A program made the translations under genes and the position numbers. The notes under the pieces were generated by a model, which searched no databases, was not told the origin of the DNA, and worked only from the letters and a program-made list of their open reading frames with translations. A stretch of 64,000 bases of DNA from Epibacterium sp. Ofav1-8 (lineage in GTDB: Bacteria > Pseudomonadota > Alphaproteobacteria > Rhodobacterales > Rhodobacteraceae), in contig NZ_JAKRFD010000001.1 of NCBI RefSeq assembly GCF_022348185.1, positions 62,001 through 126,000 on the forward strand, in the 5' to 3' direction. Below are positions 49,338 to 58,635 of the stretch, one piece after another; within the stretch, counting starts at the first letter, position 1; the number at the start of each line of letters is the position of its first letter.

Positions 49338-50444
49338 ATGGCCGACACGGCCCAAACCGTCACCGACGAACGCCTGAAACAAGAAGGCTTTGGCGCGCGG
49401 CTGATGAAGCGCCCGGAGCTTGGGGCCATCGCCGGTGTCATTCTTGTCACCACATTCTTTTTGATCACTGCCGACAGCACCATGTTCACGCTCTCGGGCA
49501 TCATGAACTTCATGACCCCCGCGGCGCAGCTCGGCATCCTCGCCATCGGCGCGGCGATGCTGATGATTGGCGGTGAATTTGACCTCTCCATCGGCTCCAT
49601 GGTGGCCTTTGCGGGTCTGATCTTTGGCGCCTGCGTCGTGACCCTTGGCCTGCCCCTGATCCTCGCGATCCCGCTGACATTGGCGGTGGCGGCTGGGCTT
49701 GGCGCGGTGAATGGCGTGATCGTTCTAAAAACCGGACTGCCGTCCTTTATCGTCACACTGGCCTTCCTGTTCATCCTGCGCGGCGCGTCGCTGGTGGGGC
49801 TGAAACTGGCCTCTGGCGGCTCCACCCAGCTGCGTGGCGTGCGCGATGCAGTTGAGGGCGACTGGCTTGCGCCCATGTTCTCTGGCGATGCATTCGGCCC
49901 GATCTTTGCCTGGCTTGCCCAGATCGGCCTGATCGACACCTTCAAGAACGGCACCCCCAAAGTGCCCGGCATCCCGGTTGAAATCCTCTGGTTCATCGCG
50001 CTGGCGCTGGTGGCGACCTATGTGCTGCTGCGCACCCCGCAGGGCAACTGGATCTTTGCCTCTGGCGGCGATCGCAACGCGGCCTCCAACTCCGGTGTGC
50101 CGGTGCGCAAGGTGAAGATCTCGCTCTTTATGGTGACGGCGCTCTGCGGCGCGCTGGTTGCGATCATCACCGTAATGGATGCAGGCTCAACCGACGCCCG
50201 CCGCGGTTTCATGAAAGAGTTCGAGGCCATCATCGCCGCAGTGATCGGCGGCTGCCTGCTGACCGGCGGCTACGGCTCCGCCATCGGCGCATTCTTTGGC
50301 GCGATCATCTTTGGCATGGTCACCATCGGCCTCACTTATACGGACTTCGATCAGGACTGGTTCCAGATCTTCCTCGGCGGCATGCTGCTGATCGCGGTTC
50401 TGTTCAACAACTACATCCGCAAGCGCGTGACGGGGGAACGCTGA
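49338..50444 (+). CDS. iatP: Inositol/sugar ABC transporter permease
   Basis: A 368-residue permease of the RbsC/IatP type (BPD_transp_2) with about ten hydrophobic helices. Family motifs: [24 protein letters not shown], the sugar-permease signature, and [59 protein letters not shown] is the conserved C-terminal block. ATG 49338 is chosen behind AGGGAGGA; the longer frame from 49284 covers the hairpin. The stop is 1 base before the ATPase start. Confidence 0.92.
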   Translation: MADTAQTVTDERLKQEGFGARLMKRPELGAIAGVILVTTFFLITADSTMFTLSGIMNFMTPAAQLGILAIGAAMLMIGGEFDLSIGSMVAFAGLIFGACVVTLGLPLILAIPLTLAVAAGLGAVNGVIVLKTGLPSFIVTLAFLFILRGASLVGLKLASGGSTQLRGVRDAVEGDWLAPMFSGDAFGPIFAWLAQIGLIDTFKNGTPKVPGIPVEILWFIALALVATYVLLRTPQGNWIFASGGDRNAASNSGVPVRKVKISLFMVTALCGALVAIITVMDAGSTDARRGFMKEFEAIIAAVIGGCLLTGGYGSAIGAFFGAIIFGMVTIGLTYTDFDQDWFQIFLGGMLLIAVLFNNYIRKRVTGER

Positions 50445-50445
50445 G

Positions 50446-51279
50446 ATGACCCAGCAGATGACCGAAGACACGAGTTTCCACCACGGCAGCCCGCAGGATG
50501 CGGCCAAGCCGATCATCGAAATGCAGAACATCGAGAAGCACTTCGGCAATATCATCGCGCTTGCCGGTGTCAGCTTTGATGTGAAACCGGGCGAATGCCA
50601 CTGTCTGCTTGGCGACAATGGCGCGGGTAAATCCACCTTTATCAAGACCATGTCGGGCGTGCACAAACCCACCAAGGGCGCGATCACCATCGACGGGCAA
50701 CCGATGAATTTCGACAGCCCCCGCGATGCGATGGAAGCCGGGATTGCCACGGTGTTTCAGGATCTTGCGATGATCCCGCTGATGAGTGTGACGCGCAATT
50801 TCTTCATGGGACGAGAGCCGCTCAAAGGTTCCAAACCCTTCCGCCGCATGGACATCGAGATGATGAACCAGACCACCGTGGAGGAGATGCGCAAGATGGG
50901 CATCAACCTGCGCGGCCCCGATCAGGCGGTCGGCACGCTCTCGGGCGGCGAACGCCAGACGGTGGCGATTGCGCGCGCGGTCTATTTCGGCGCGCGGGTG
51001 CTGATCCTGGACGAACCCACCTCGGCGCTTGGCGTGCGGCAGACCTCGAATGTGCTGGCGACCATTGACCGGGTGCGCAAACAAGGCGTCGGCGTGGTGT
51101 TCATCAGTCACAACGTGCGCCATGCGCTGGCCGTGGGCGACCGGTTCACCGTGCTCAATCGCGGCAAGACGCTGGGCACCGCACAGCGCGGCCAGATCAC
51201 ACCGGAGGAGCTGCAGGATCTGATGGCGGGTGGTCAGGAAATGGCCCAGCTCGAAGGCTCGCTCGGGGGCACTGTGTAA
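50446..51279 (+). CDS. iatA: Inositol/sugar ABC transporter ATPase
   Basis: A 277-residue single-domain ATPase: Walker [15 protein letters not shown], signature [14 protein letters not shown], Walker [14 protein letters not shown] and H-loop [13 protein letters not shown]. Typical IatA/RbsA proteins have two fused domains of about 500 residues; the one-domain form is the FrcA-like variant found in alphaproteobacteria. It shares its final base with the iolC start (TAATG). Confidence 0.92.
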   Translation: MTQQMTEDTSFHHGSPQDAAKPIIEMQNIEKHFGNIIALAGVSFDVKPGECHCLLGDNGAGKSTFIKTMSGVHKPTKGAITIDGQPMNFDSPRDAMEAGIATVFQDLAMIPLMSVTRNFFMGREPLKGSKPFRRMDIEMMNQTTVEEMRKMGINLRGPDQAVGTLSGGERQTVAIARAVYFGARVLILDEPTSALGVRQTSNVLATIDRVRKQGVGVVFISHNVRHALAVGDRFTVLNRGKTLGTAQRGQITPEELQDLMAGGQEMAQLEGSLGGTV

Positions 51280-53192
51280 TGACCAAAGATCTGGACCTCA
51301 TCACCATCGGGCGCGCGTCCGTTGACCTTTACGGCGCGCAGGTCGGTGGCCGTCTGGAGGACATGCGCAGTTTCGAGAAATACGTCGGTGGCTCCCCCAC
51401 CAATATGGCGACGGGCACCGCGCGTCTGGGCTTGCGTTCGGCGCTGCTGACCAAGGTTGGCGACGAGCATATGGGCCGTTTCCTGCGCGAGGAACTGGAG
51501 AAGGAGGGCGTCGACGTCACCGGCGTCCTCACCGACCCGGAGCGGTTGACCGCGCTGGTGCTGCTGGGCATTCGCGATGAGGACCAGTTCCCGCTGATCT
51601 TCTACCGCGAAAACTGCGCCGATATGGCGCTAAGCGCACAGGACGTGGACGAAGGCTTCATTGCCCGTGCCCGCGCCGTGGTCGCCACCGGCACCCATCT
51701 GTCGAACCCGCAGACCGAGGCGGCAGTGTTGAAAGCGCTGGACTTCGCGCGCAAACACGGCGCGCAGACCGCGCTGGACATTGATTTCCGCCCCAACCTC
51801 TGGGGGCTATCCGGCCATGGCGACGGCGAAAACCGCTTTATTGCCTCAGCAGCGGTGACGGAAAAACTGCAATCCACCCTGCATCTGTTTGACCTGATCG
51901 TCGGCACCGAAGAGGAATTCCACATCGCAGGCGGCACCACCGACACCGTCGCGGCACTGCGCGCCGTGCGCGCGGTTTCGGGCGCGACGCTGGTATGTAA
52001 ACGCGGCGCCGATGGCGCGGTGGCCTTCACCGGCGCGATCCCGGACAGGTTGGACGACGGCCAAAGCGGCCCTGGTTTTCCCATCGAGGTCTTTAATGTG
52101 CTCGGCGCGGGCGATGGCTTCATGTCCGGTCTTCTGAAGGGTTGGCTTGATGGCGAAGACTGGCCCACCTCGCTCAAATACGCCAATGCCTGCGGGGCCT
52201 TTGCCGTCAGCCGTCATGGCTGCACCCCGGCCTATCCCAGCTGGGAAGAGCTGCAATTCTTCCTCCAGCGCGGCGTGGTGGAGAAAGCCCTGCGCAACGA
52301 CACCGCGCTGGAGCAGATACACTGGTCCACCACCCGCAAGCGTGACTGGGACGATCTGAGGGTCTTTGCCTTTGATCACCGCATGCAGATGGAAGAGATG
52401 GACGGCGCCACGCCCGAGCGCATCGGCGCGTTCAAGGAGCTTTGCCTCAGGGCGGCGCTCATGCAGGCCGCTGGCCGCCCCGGTCACGGCATCCTCTGCG
52501 ATGGCCGCCTTGGCGCGCGCGCGCTCTATGCCGCAGCGGGTCAGGGTCTGTGGATCGGCCGCCCGGTGGAATGGCCCGGCTCTCGCCCCTTGCGGCTGGA
52601 ACCTCAGGTGGGCGAGGATGCGGGCGGGCTGAAGGAATGGCCCGGCGAACATGTGGTCAAATGCCTGTGCTTCCCGCATCCCGACGATGATGACGCGATG
52701 TGGGCCGACCAGATCGCCACCATCACCCGCGTGTTCCAGTCCTGCCGCCGCAACGGGCTTGAATTCCTGCTGGAGGTGATCCCCTCCAAGGTCGGCCCCT
52801 TTGACGATAAAACCACGCCAGATGTCATCCAGCGCGTGTACGATGCGGGCATCTACCCCGATTGGTGGAAGCTCGAACCCTTCCGCTCCGAGGCCGCATG
52901 GGCCGCAAGCTGCGATGCGATCGAGCGCAACGACAAACGCACCCGTGGTATCGTGGTGCTGGGTCTGGACGCCCCGGAGGACGAGCTGCGCGAGAGCTTT
53001 GCCCTCGCCGTGCGCTTCCCGCTGGTCAAAGGATTTGCTGTGGGGCGGACGATCTTTGGCGATGTGGCCCGCGACTGGTTTGCAGGCCGCATTGACGATG
53101 ACAGCGCCGTGGCGCGCATGACAGAGAATTACGCCCGGCTTTGCGATGTCTGGGCGCAGGCACGCGCACGCACAATGGAGGCGGCACAATGA
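51279..53192 (+). CDS. iolC: IolC 5-dehydro-2-deoxygluconokinase fused to DUF2090 (aldolase-like) domain
   Basis: A 637-residue two-domain protein. Residues about 5-325 are a PfkB-family kinase (IGRASVDLYGAQVGG, KYVGGSPTNMATGTARLGL, and the nucleotide/anion-hole motif NVLGAGDGFMSGLLKGWL). Residues about 335-637 are DUF2090 (WDDLRVFAFDHRMQMEEM, EFLLEVIPSK, LVKGFAVGRTIFGD), which is reported to supply the later 5-dehydro-2-deoxyphosphogluconate aldolase step (IolJ activity). This explains why no separate iolJ is present. Four-base overlap with iolD. Confidence 0.93.
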   Translation: MTKDLDLITIGRASVDLYGAQVGGRLEDMRSFEKYVGGSPTNMATGTARLGLRSALLTKVGDEHMGRFLREELEKEGVDVTGVLTDPERLTALVLLGIRDEDQFPLIFYRENCADMALSAQDVDEGFIARARAVVATGTHLSNPQTEAAVLKALDFARKHGAQTALDIDFRPNLWGLSGHGDGENRFIASAAVTEKLQSTLHLFDLIVGTEEEFHIAGGTTDTVAALRAVRAVSGATLVCKRGADGAVAFTGAIPDRLDDGQSGPGFPIEVFNVLGAGDGFMSGLLKGWLDGEDWPTSLKYANACGAFAVSRHGCTPAYPSWEELQFFLQRGVVEKALRNDTALEQIHWSTTRKRDWDDLRVFAFDHRMQMEEMDGATPERIGAFKELCLRAALMQAAGRPGHGILCDGRLGARALYAAAGQGLWIGRPVEWPGSRPLRLEPQVGEDAGGLKEWPGEHVVKCLCFPHPDDDDAMWADQIATITRVFQSCRRNGLEFLLEVIPSKVGPFDDKTTPDVIQRVYDAGIYPDWWKLEPFRSEAAWAASCDAIERNDKRTRGIVVLGLDAPEDELRESFALAVRFPLVKGFAVGRTIFGDVARDWFAGRIDDDSAVARMTENYARLCDVWAQARARTMEAAQ

Positions 53193-55018
53193 GCACGATC
53201 CGGCTAACCGCAGCGCAGGCGATGGTGAAATATATCGCCGCACAACTGAACGAGGAGGGCGAACCCTTCCTCGCCGGGATCTGGGCGATCTTTGGTCACG
53301 GAAATGTGGCCGGTCTGGGCGAGGCGCTGCATGGCGCGCGCGAAGAATTCCGCACCTATCGCGGCCACAATGAGCAGACCATGGCCCATGCGGCGATTGC
53401 CTATGCCAAGCAGTCCGCGCGCAAGCGGGCGATGGCGGTCACCTCCTCCATCGGCCCCGGTGCCACCAATATGGTGACGGCGGCGGCGCTGGCGCATGTG
53501 AACCGGCTGCCGCTGTTGCTGATCCCCGGCGATGTCTTTGCCAACCGAGGCCCCGACCCGGTGTTGCAGCAGATCGAGGATTTCGGCGATGGCACCACCA
53601 GCGCCAATGACTGTTTCAAACCGGTCACGCGCTATTTCGACCGCATTATGCGCCCCGAGCAGCTGCTGACCGCCCTGCCGCGCGCCTTTCGCACCATGAC
53701 CGACCCGGCAGACTGCGGCCCGGTCTGCCTGTCGTTCTGTCAGGACGTGCAGGCCGAGGCCTATGACTGGCCCGAGGCCTTCTTTGCGCCGCGCATTTGG
53801 CAAACCCGCCGTCCCCGCTCTGATGAGGGCGAGCTGGCGCGGGTGGCCGACCTGCTGAAAGCCGCAAAATCGCCGGTGATCGTGGCCGGGGGTGGCGTGC
53901 ATTACGCGGACGCCTGCGCCGCGCTGCAACGCTTTGCCGAGGCACATCAAATCCCGGTTGTCGAAAGCCAGGCCGGCAAATCCGCCCTCGCGTGGGATCA
54001 TCCACTGAACCTTGGCCCCGTCGGCGTGACCGGTGCGGGCTCCGCCAACGAGGTCTGCGCCGGGGCCGATCTGGTTCTGGGAGTTGGCACAAGGTTTCAG
54101 GATTTCACCACCGGCTCGTGGAACCTGTTCCAAAACCCGGGTCGCACGCTCGTCTCCCTCAATGTTGCCGCCTATGACGCAATGAAACATGGCGCAGAGC
54201 CGCTCTGCTGCGATGCCCGCGTCGGGCTGGAGCTGCTGGGCGCGGCGCTTGGCGATCTGCAATTCGCCGCCCCCTCCGCCGCCCTCAAGGACGCGTGGTT
54301 CAGCGCCGTTGACCCGCTCACCGCCGCCCCGCGCGAGGACATCCAACTGCCGAGTGACCAGCAGGTGATCGGCGCGGTGCAACGGGCCTCTGGTCCCGAC
54401 ACGGTGGTGATGTGCGCGGCGGGCACCATGCCGGGCGAGCTGCACAAACTCTGGAAAGCCCCACGCCCCGGTGCCTATCACATGGAATACGGCTATTCCT
54501 GCATGGGGTATGAGATCGCCGGCGCCATGGGCATCAAGATGGCGCAGCCAGACCGCGATGTGGTCTGCATGATCGGCGACGGCAGCTATATGATGGCCAA
54601 CTCGGAACTGGCGACGGCGGCGATGCTGGGCATCGACATGACCGTGGTGATCACCGACAATCGCGGCTACGGCTGCATCAACCGGCTGCAAATGGGCACC
54701 GGCGGGGCAGAGTTTAACAACCTCCTCGACCACTCCCATCACGTGACGCCGTCCAACATCGACTTTGCCGCCCATGCCGCGTCCATGGGCGCGGCCGCCG
54801 TACATGTCAGCAGCATCGCAGAGCTGGAAGAGGCCCTGAGCCGCGCCAAAGCCGCCAAAGGACCGTTTGTGGTGGTGATCGACACCGACCCCTACCCCTC
54901 GACCCCCGATGGCGGCCATTGGTGGGACGTGGCAGTGCCCGAAGTGTCCGAGCGGGCCGAGGTGCGCGCCAAACGCGCCGAATATGAAAAACAGATCAAG
55001 GCCCGCGCGCTCAACTGA
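53189..55018 (+). CDS. iolD: IolD, 3D-(3,5/4)-trihydroxycyclohexane-1,2-dione acylhydrolase
   Basis: A 609-residue ThDP-dependent enzyme that opens the ring of the dione made by IolE. The three-domain layout is that of acetohydroxyacid synthase relatives: catalytic Glu region GEPFLAGIWAIFGHGNV and RTYRGHNEQTMAHAAIAYAK, a middle domain (KSPVIVAGGGVHYADACAAL), and the ThDP motif MIGDGSYMMANSELATAAMLGI...DNRGYGC. Starts at ATG 53189 overlapping the iolC stop (ATGA), the longer frame from 53141 lying inside iolC. Confidence 0.94.
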   Translation: MSTIRLTAAQAMVKYIAAQLNEEGEPFLAGIWAIFGHGNVAGLGEALHGAREEFRTYRGHNEQTMAHAAIAYAKQSARKRAMAVTSSIGPGATNMVTAAALAHVNRLPLLLIPGDVFANRGPDPVLQQIEDFGDGTTSANDCFKPVTRYFDRIMRPEQLLTALPRAFRTMTDPADCGPVCLSFCQDVQAEAYDWPEAFFAPRIWQTRRPRSDEGELARVADLLKAAKSPVIVAGGGVHYADACAALQRFAEAHQIPVVESQAGKSALAWDHPLNLGPVGVTGAGSANEVCAGADLVLGVGTRFQDFTTGSWNLFQNPGRTLVSLNVAAYDAMKHGAEPLCCDARVGLELLGAALGDLQFAAPSAALKDAWFSAVDPLTAAPREDIQLPSDQQVIGAVQRASGPDTVVMCAAGTMPGELHKLWKAPRPGAYHMEYGYSCMGYEIAGAMGIKMAQPDRDVVCMIGDGSYMMANSELATAAMLGIDMTVVITDNRGYGCINRLQMGTGGAEFNNLLDHSHHVTPSNIDFAAHAASMGAAAVHVSSIAELEEALSRAKAAKGPFVVVIDTDPYPSTPDGGHWWDVAVPEVSERAEVRAKRAEYEKQIKARALN

Positions 55019-55030
55019 CGCCCGTGGCCT

Positions 55031-55068
55031 GCCTTTCCGGGGTGCGTCCTCCCGCGCGTCGGAAAGGC
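55031..55068 (+). other. Intercistronic inverted repeat between iolD and iolE
   Basis: GCCTTTCCG (55031-55039) and CGGAAAGGC (55060-55068), 20 bases apart, followed by CCCAATTTTGG. Could be a leaky terminator or stability hairpin; no operator motif was recognised. Confidence 0.5.
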
Positions 55069-55119
55069 CCCAATTTTGGATCAGGCGCGAACATGCGCCC
55101 TCAACGAAAGACACCGCCC

Positions 55120-56025
55120 ATGAGCGTCAAGATCGGCATCTCCCCCATCGCATGGCAGAACGACGACCTGCCCGACCTCACCGCCGCCTACACGATGGAA
55201 CAGGCCCTGAGCGAAGCGCGCGAGATCGGCTATACCGGGGTCGAACGTGGCCGCCGCATGCCCCAGGACACCGAAGGGCTGCGCAAGTATCTGAACGAAT
55301 ACGACATTTCGCTTTGTGGTGGCTGGTGCTCGGGCAACCTATTGGTGAATGACGTCGAGACCGAAAAAGCCGCCATCGCAGAGCAGGTCGAGCAATTCGC
55401 CGCTTTGGGCGCGCCCTGTCTGGTCTATGCGGAATGCTCCAACACCGTGCAGGGCGACCGCACGACCCCGGTGAACAACCGCCCCAAGCTTGCGCGGGAC
55501 GACGTCCGCGCCTATGGCGCAAAACTCTCTGAACTGGCCAAGTGGATGACCGACAAGGGCCTGCCTCTGGCCTATCACCACCACATGGGGGCCTTCATCG
55601 AGGATCAGGAGGATATCGACTGGCTGATGGAGGCCAGCAGCCCCGAGGTGACGCTGCTTTATGACACCGGCCATTTGGTCTTTGGCGGCGGCGATCTGCT
55701 GGGCACGCTCGAAAAATGGGGCGAGCGCATCCACCACGTCCACTACAAGGATCTGCGCGCCAGTATCGCCGCACAGGCCCGCGCCGAGAACTGGTCCTTT
55801 CTGGATGCGGTCATCGCCGGGGCCTTTACCGTGCCAGGAGATGCCGAAGGGTCCATCGATTTTGCCGCCGTGACCGAGCGTCTGGCCAAAATGGGTTATC
55901 AGGGCTGGATCGTGGTCGAGGCCGAGCAAGACCCCGCCAAGGTCGCGCCCTATGCGGCGTCAAAACTGGGCTATCAGACCATTCGCGACCTCTGCGCGCG
56001 CTATGGGCTAGAGGTTGCGGGTTAA
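55120..56025 (+). CDS. iolE: IolE, myo-inosose-2 dehydratase
   Basis: A 301-residue TIM barrel that dehydrates scyllo-inosose to the trione intermediate. The N-terminus VKIGISPIAWQNDDLPDL is diagnostic of IolE, and GLPLAYHHHMGAFIEDQEDIDWLMEA, LLYDTGHLVFGGGDL, HVHYKD and GWIVVEAEQDP supply the metal ligands (Glu/Asp/His). I start it at ATG 55120, the first that gives the canonical N-terminus; upstream in-frame ATGs belong to a low-quality leader. Confidence 0.94.
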   Translation: MSVKIGISPIAWQNDDLPDLTAAYTMEQALSEAREIGYTGVERGRRMPQDTEGLRKYLNEYDISLCGGWCSGNLLVNDVETEKAAIAEQVEQFAALGAPCLVYAECSNTVQGDRTTPVNNRPKLARDDVRAYGAKLSELAKWMTDKGLPLAYHHHMGAFIEDQEDIDWLMEASSPEVTLLYDTGHLVFGGGDLLGTLEKWGERIHHVHYKDLRASIAAQARAENWSFLDAVIAGAFTVPGDAEGSIDFAAVTERLAKMGYQGWIVVEAEQDPAKVAPYAASKLGYQTIRDLCARYGLEVAG

Positions 56026-56057
56026 TCCCCGCGCCCCAACAACAGGAGGCAAGACCC

Positions 56058-56864
56058 ATGAGCGATCTGCTGCAAAAACCCTTTGGCACCCATGGCGAGG
56101 TGCACCGCATCACCCCCGAAAGTGCAGGCTGGCGCTACGTGGGCTTTGCCCTGCACCGCCTGCGCGCGGGCGAGAGGGTGGCGGACGTCACCGGCGACCG
56201 CGAGGTGATCCTCGTGATGGTGGAAGGCAAAGCCAACCTGACCGGCGCAGGCCAGGACTGGGGCGAACTGGGCGAACGCATGTCGGTGTTTGAGAAAACC
56301 CCGCCCCATTGCCTGTATCTGCCCAATGGCAGCGACTGGAGCGCCGAGGCCACCACCGATTGCACCATCGCGGTCTGCTCCGCACCGGGCAAGGGCGGCC
56401 ATGCGGCACGCCGGATCGGCCCCGAGGGCATCACCCTCACCGAGCGCGGCAAGGGCACCAATACCCGCTACATCAACAATATCGCGATGGAGAATGAGGA
56501 CTATTGCGACAGCCTGCTGGTCACCGAGGTCTTCACCCCCGCCGGCCATTGGTCGTCCTTCCCCAGCCACCGCCACGACGAGGATGATTTCCCCCGGATC
56601 ACCTATCTGGAGGAGACCTATTATCACCGCCTGAACCCGGCAAGCGGCTTTGGCGTCCAGCGCGTCTATACCGATGACGGCCAGCTGGATGAGACCATGG
56701 CGGTCGCGGATGGCGATGTGGTCTTGGTGCCGCGCGGTCACCACCCCTGCGGCGCGCCATATGGGTTTGAGATGTATTACCTCAACGTCATGGCGGGCCC
56801 CTTGCGCAAATGGCGCTTTGTCGCCGCACCAGAGGTCGAGTGGATCATGGAGCGCGACGCCTGA
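56058..56864 (+). CDS. iolB: IolB, 5-deoxy-glucuronate isomerase
   Basis: A 268-residue cupin-fold isomerase. Blocks: GWRYVGFALHRLRAGE, the metal-site motif HWSSFPSHRHDEDD, YYHRLNPASGFGVQRVYTDDG, and MYYLNVMAGPLRKW. An ACAGGAGGC ribosome site lies 8 bases before ATG 56058. It is the last gene of the iolCDEB part. The final pathway enzyme IolA (methylmalonate-semialdehyde dehydrogenase) is not in the window. Confidence 0.94.
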   Translation: MSDLLQKPFGTHGEVHRITPESAGWRYVGFALHRLRAGERVADVTGDREVILVMVEGKANLTGAGQDWGELGERMSVFEKTPPHCLYLPNGSDWSAEATTDCTIAVCSAPGKGGHAARRIGPEGITLTERGKGTNTRYINNIAMENEDYCDSLLVTEVFTPAGHWSSFPSHRHDEDDFPRITYLEETYYHRLNPASGFGVQRVYTDDGQLDETMAVADGDVVLVPRGHHPCGAPYGFEMYYLNVMAGPLRKWRFVAAPEVEWIMERDA

Positions 56865-56869
56865 TCCCG

Positions 56870-56903
56870 GCACCGCCCGGGGGTGACCTGCTCCGGGCGG
56901 TGC
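56870..56903. terminator. Bidirectional terminator between iolB and the ligase gene
   Basis: Perfect 11-bp stem GCACCGCCCGG / CCGGGCGGTGC with a 12-base loop between convergent genes. Confidence 0.75.
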
Positions 56904-56917
56904 GTGTTCCGCCCTTC

Positions 56918-58447
56918 TCAGAGGCGGGCCAGTACGCCTTTTTCCGGCTTCCCGGTGGGGGTGCGCGGCATCTCCTCCAGCGGCACAAATTCACAGGGCA
57001 CCATGAATTTTGCCATGCGGCCCGCGCAATGGCGGCGCAGCGCCTCCAGATCCAGGCTGTGGCCGTCCTTCGCGGTGACAAAGGCCTTGATGTCCTCTTC
57101 TCCCATCGCGCCGGGCACGGCGATCACCGCACAATCCTGCACCGATGGGTGGCTGAGGATGCCTTCTTCGACCTCGTAGCCGGACACCATTTCGCCCCGG
57201 ACCCGGATGCGCTCGCTGACGCGATGCAGGAAATAGAACCGACCTTGGTCATCCATGCGGCCGATGTCGCCGGTCTGGAACCAGAGGTTGCGGCGACTGT
57301 CGAGCGTGCGCTCCGGCATGCCGAAATACCCGTCTGCCATCACGCCGGGCTCCTTGGGGCGGACCGCCACGTGACCGGGGCTGCCCGCCGGCAGGCGTTC
57401 GCCGTGATCGTCCTGGATCTCCACCTCGAAATGCGGCAGCACCACCCCGCCCGGGTGGTCCCATTGCGGCACCACCACCCAGCCCGCATCGGTAGAGCCA
57501 TAGCCGCCGCCGGGGATCAGATGGGTGTTGAAACGGGCATCAAACGCCGCCTTGGGCACCGGCGCGGGCGTCGCCCAGCAGCGGCTGATCCGGTGGGTTT
57601 TTTCCAGCTCTGACGGCGGGTTGGCCCACAACAGCTGCTGCACCGATCCCAGCATCATGAACCAGGTGGCGCCGTATTCGTTCACGTCCGTCCAGAAGGT
57701 CGACAGGCTGAACCGGTCCCGCAGGATCACATGCCCGCCGGTCATCAGGGTGGTCAGAATATCGTAATAGGCCGCCCCGATGTGGGACAGCGGATAGGGC
57801 GCGTAGACACAATCCGCCTCCGTGACCCGGAAGGGGGCGATCATGTTCTCGGCGGTGCGCACCGCATAGCGATGCGACAGCATGCAGCCCTTGGAGGTCC
57901 CGGTGGTGCCGGAGGTGAACAGGATGGTGGCGGTGTCGGTGTCGCGGGCGGCGGCGGTGATATGAGAGGTCTCCTGCGACAACAGGCTGGCAAAGGCCCG
58001 CACCTCCAGCTGCGGAAACAGGCGCCGGGCGTCCTCCGCGCCATCCATCATCACCAGGCAACGCAGATGCGGCAGCTGATCCCGGATCTGGTCGAGCGCC
58101 TCCAGATGGGCGGCGGAGGTGAACAGCACCGGTGCGCCGGTCTGGCTGATCATGCGCGCCAGCGGTTCGGCACGCATGGCCCGGTTGACCGATACCTCGA
58201 TCACGTCGATCTTCTTCAGCGCATAGGTGAGCGCCAGATATTCGATGCTGTTTTCCAGCAGGATCGCGCCATGACCGAGCTGCGCGCCAAACTGCGCCAG
58301 CAGACCATGGGCGATGCGATTGGTCAGACGTTCAAACGCCGCATAGGTGATGCTGCGCCCGGTCTCGGCCTGAGTCACAAACGGACGATCCGCAAACATC
58401 GCGGCGCGTTCGGTCAACAGGTCTCCCAGAGTGGTTCTGAGGGTCAT
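56918..58447 (-). CDS. AMP-dependent acyl-CoA ligase (CaiC-like)
   Basis: A 509-residue member of the ANL superfamily that makes an acyl-adenylate and then a CoA thioester. Motifs: P-loop TILFTSGTTGTSKGCMLSH (about 173-191), the A5 region GGGYGSTDAGWV, hinge GDIGRMDDQGRFYFLHR (about 405-421) and the catalytic Lys500 in PRTPTGKPEKG. The general layout is closest to crotonobetaine/carnitine-CoA ligase. It lies downstream of a LysR gene on the same strand, with a 188-base gap. Because the rest of a carnitine racemase pathway is absent, the substrate stays open. Confidence 0.85.
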   Translation of the reverse strand: MTLRTTLGDLLTERAAMFADRPFVTQAETGRSITYAAFERLTNRIAHGLLAQFGAQLGHGAILLENSIEYLALTYALKKIDVIEVSVNRAMRAEPLARMISQTGAPVLFTSAAHLEALDQIRDQLPHLRCLVMMDGAEDARRLFPQLEVRAFASLLSQETSHITAAARDTDTATILFTSGTTGTSKGCMLSHRYAVRTAENMIAPFRVTEADCVYAPYPLSHIGAAYYDILTTLMTGGHVILRDRFSLSTFWTDVNEYGATWFMMLGSVQQLLWANPPSELEKTHRISRCWATPAPVPKAAFDARFNTHLIPGGGYGSTDAGWVVVPQWDHPGGVVLPHFEVEIQDDHGERLPAGSPGHVAVRPKEPGVMADGYFGMPERTLDSRRNLWFQTGDIGRMDDQGRFYFLHRVSERIRVRGEMVSGYEVEEGILSHPSVQDCAVIAVPGAMGEEDIKAFVTAKDGHSLDLEALRRHCAGRMAKFMVPCEFVPLEEMPRTPTGKPEKGVLARL

Positions 58448-58527
58448 GGCGGGGGTCCTCCTCGTGCAATCCTGTCCGCTGCCGGATCATTAGAACCGGA
58501 GGCGGGGACCCAAGAAGGGGGCGTTTT

Positions 58528-58557
58528 CTAATGCTATGATGAGCCGCGCCTAATGCT
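58528..58557. repeat. Two CTAATGCT direct repeats, 22 bp apart, upstream of the ligase gene
   Basis: CTAATGCT at 58528-58535 and 58550-58557. The 22-bp phase is two helical turns, as expected for a dimeric regulator, and the pair lies about 80-110 bases before the ligase ATG (minus strand). Confidence 0.55.
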
Positions 58558-58635
58558 GTTCCGGCGCGGGCGGCGGCTCGGTTCTGCTCTGGTGGAACAG
58601 GCCAGGCTGCGCGGCGGGTCAGGCTGCGCGGCGGC

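Noticed and set aside
53204-55114. 636-codon minus-strand frame opposite iolD
   Set aside because: Antisense shadow of a recognised ThDP enzyme.
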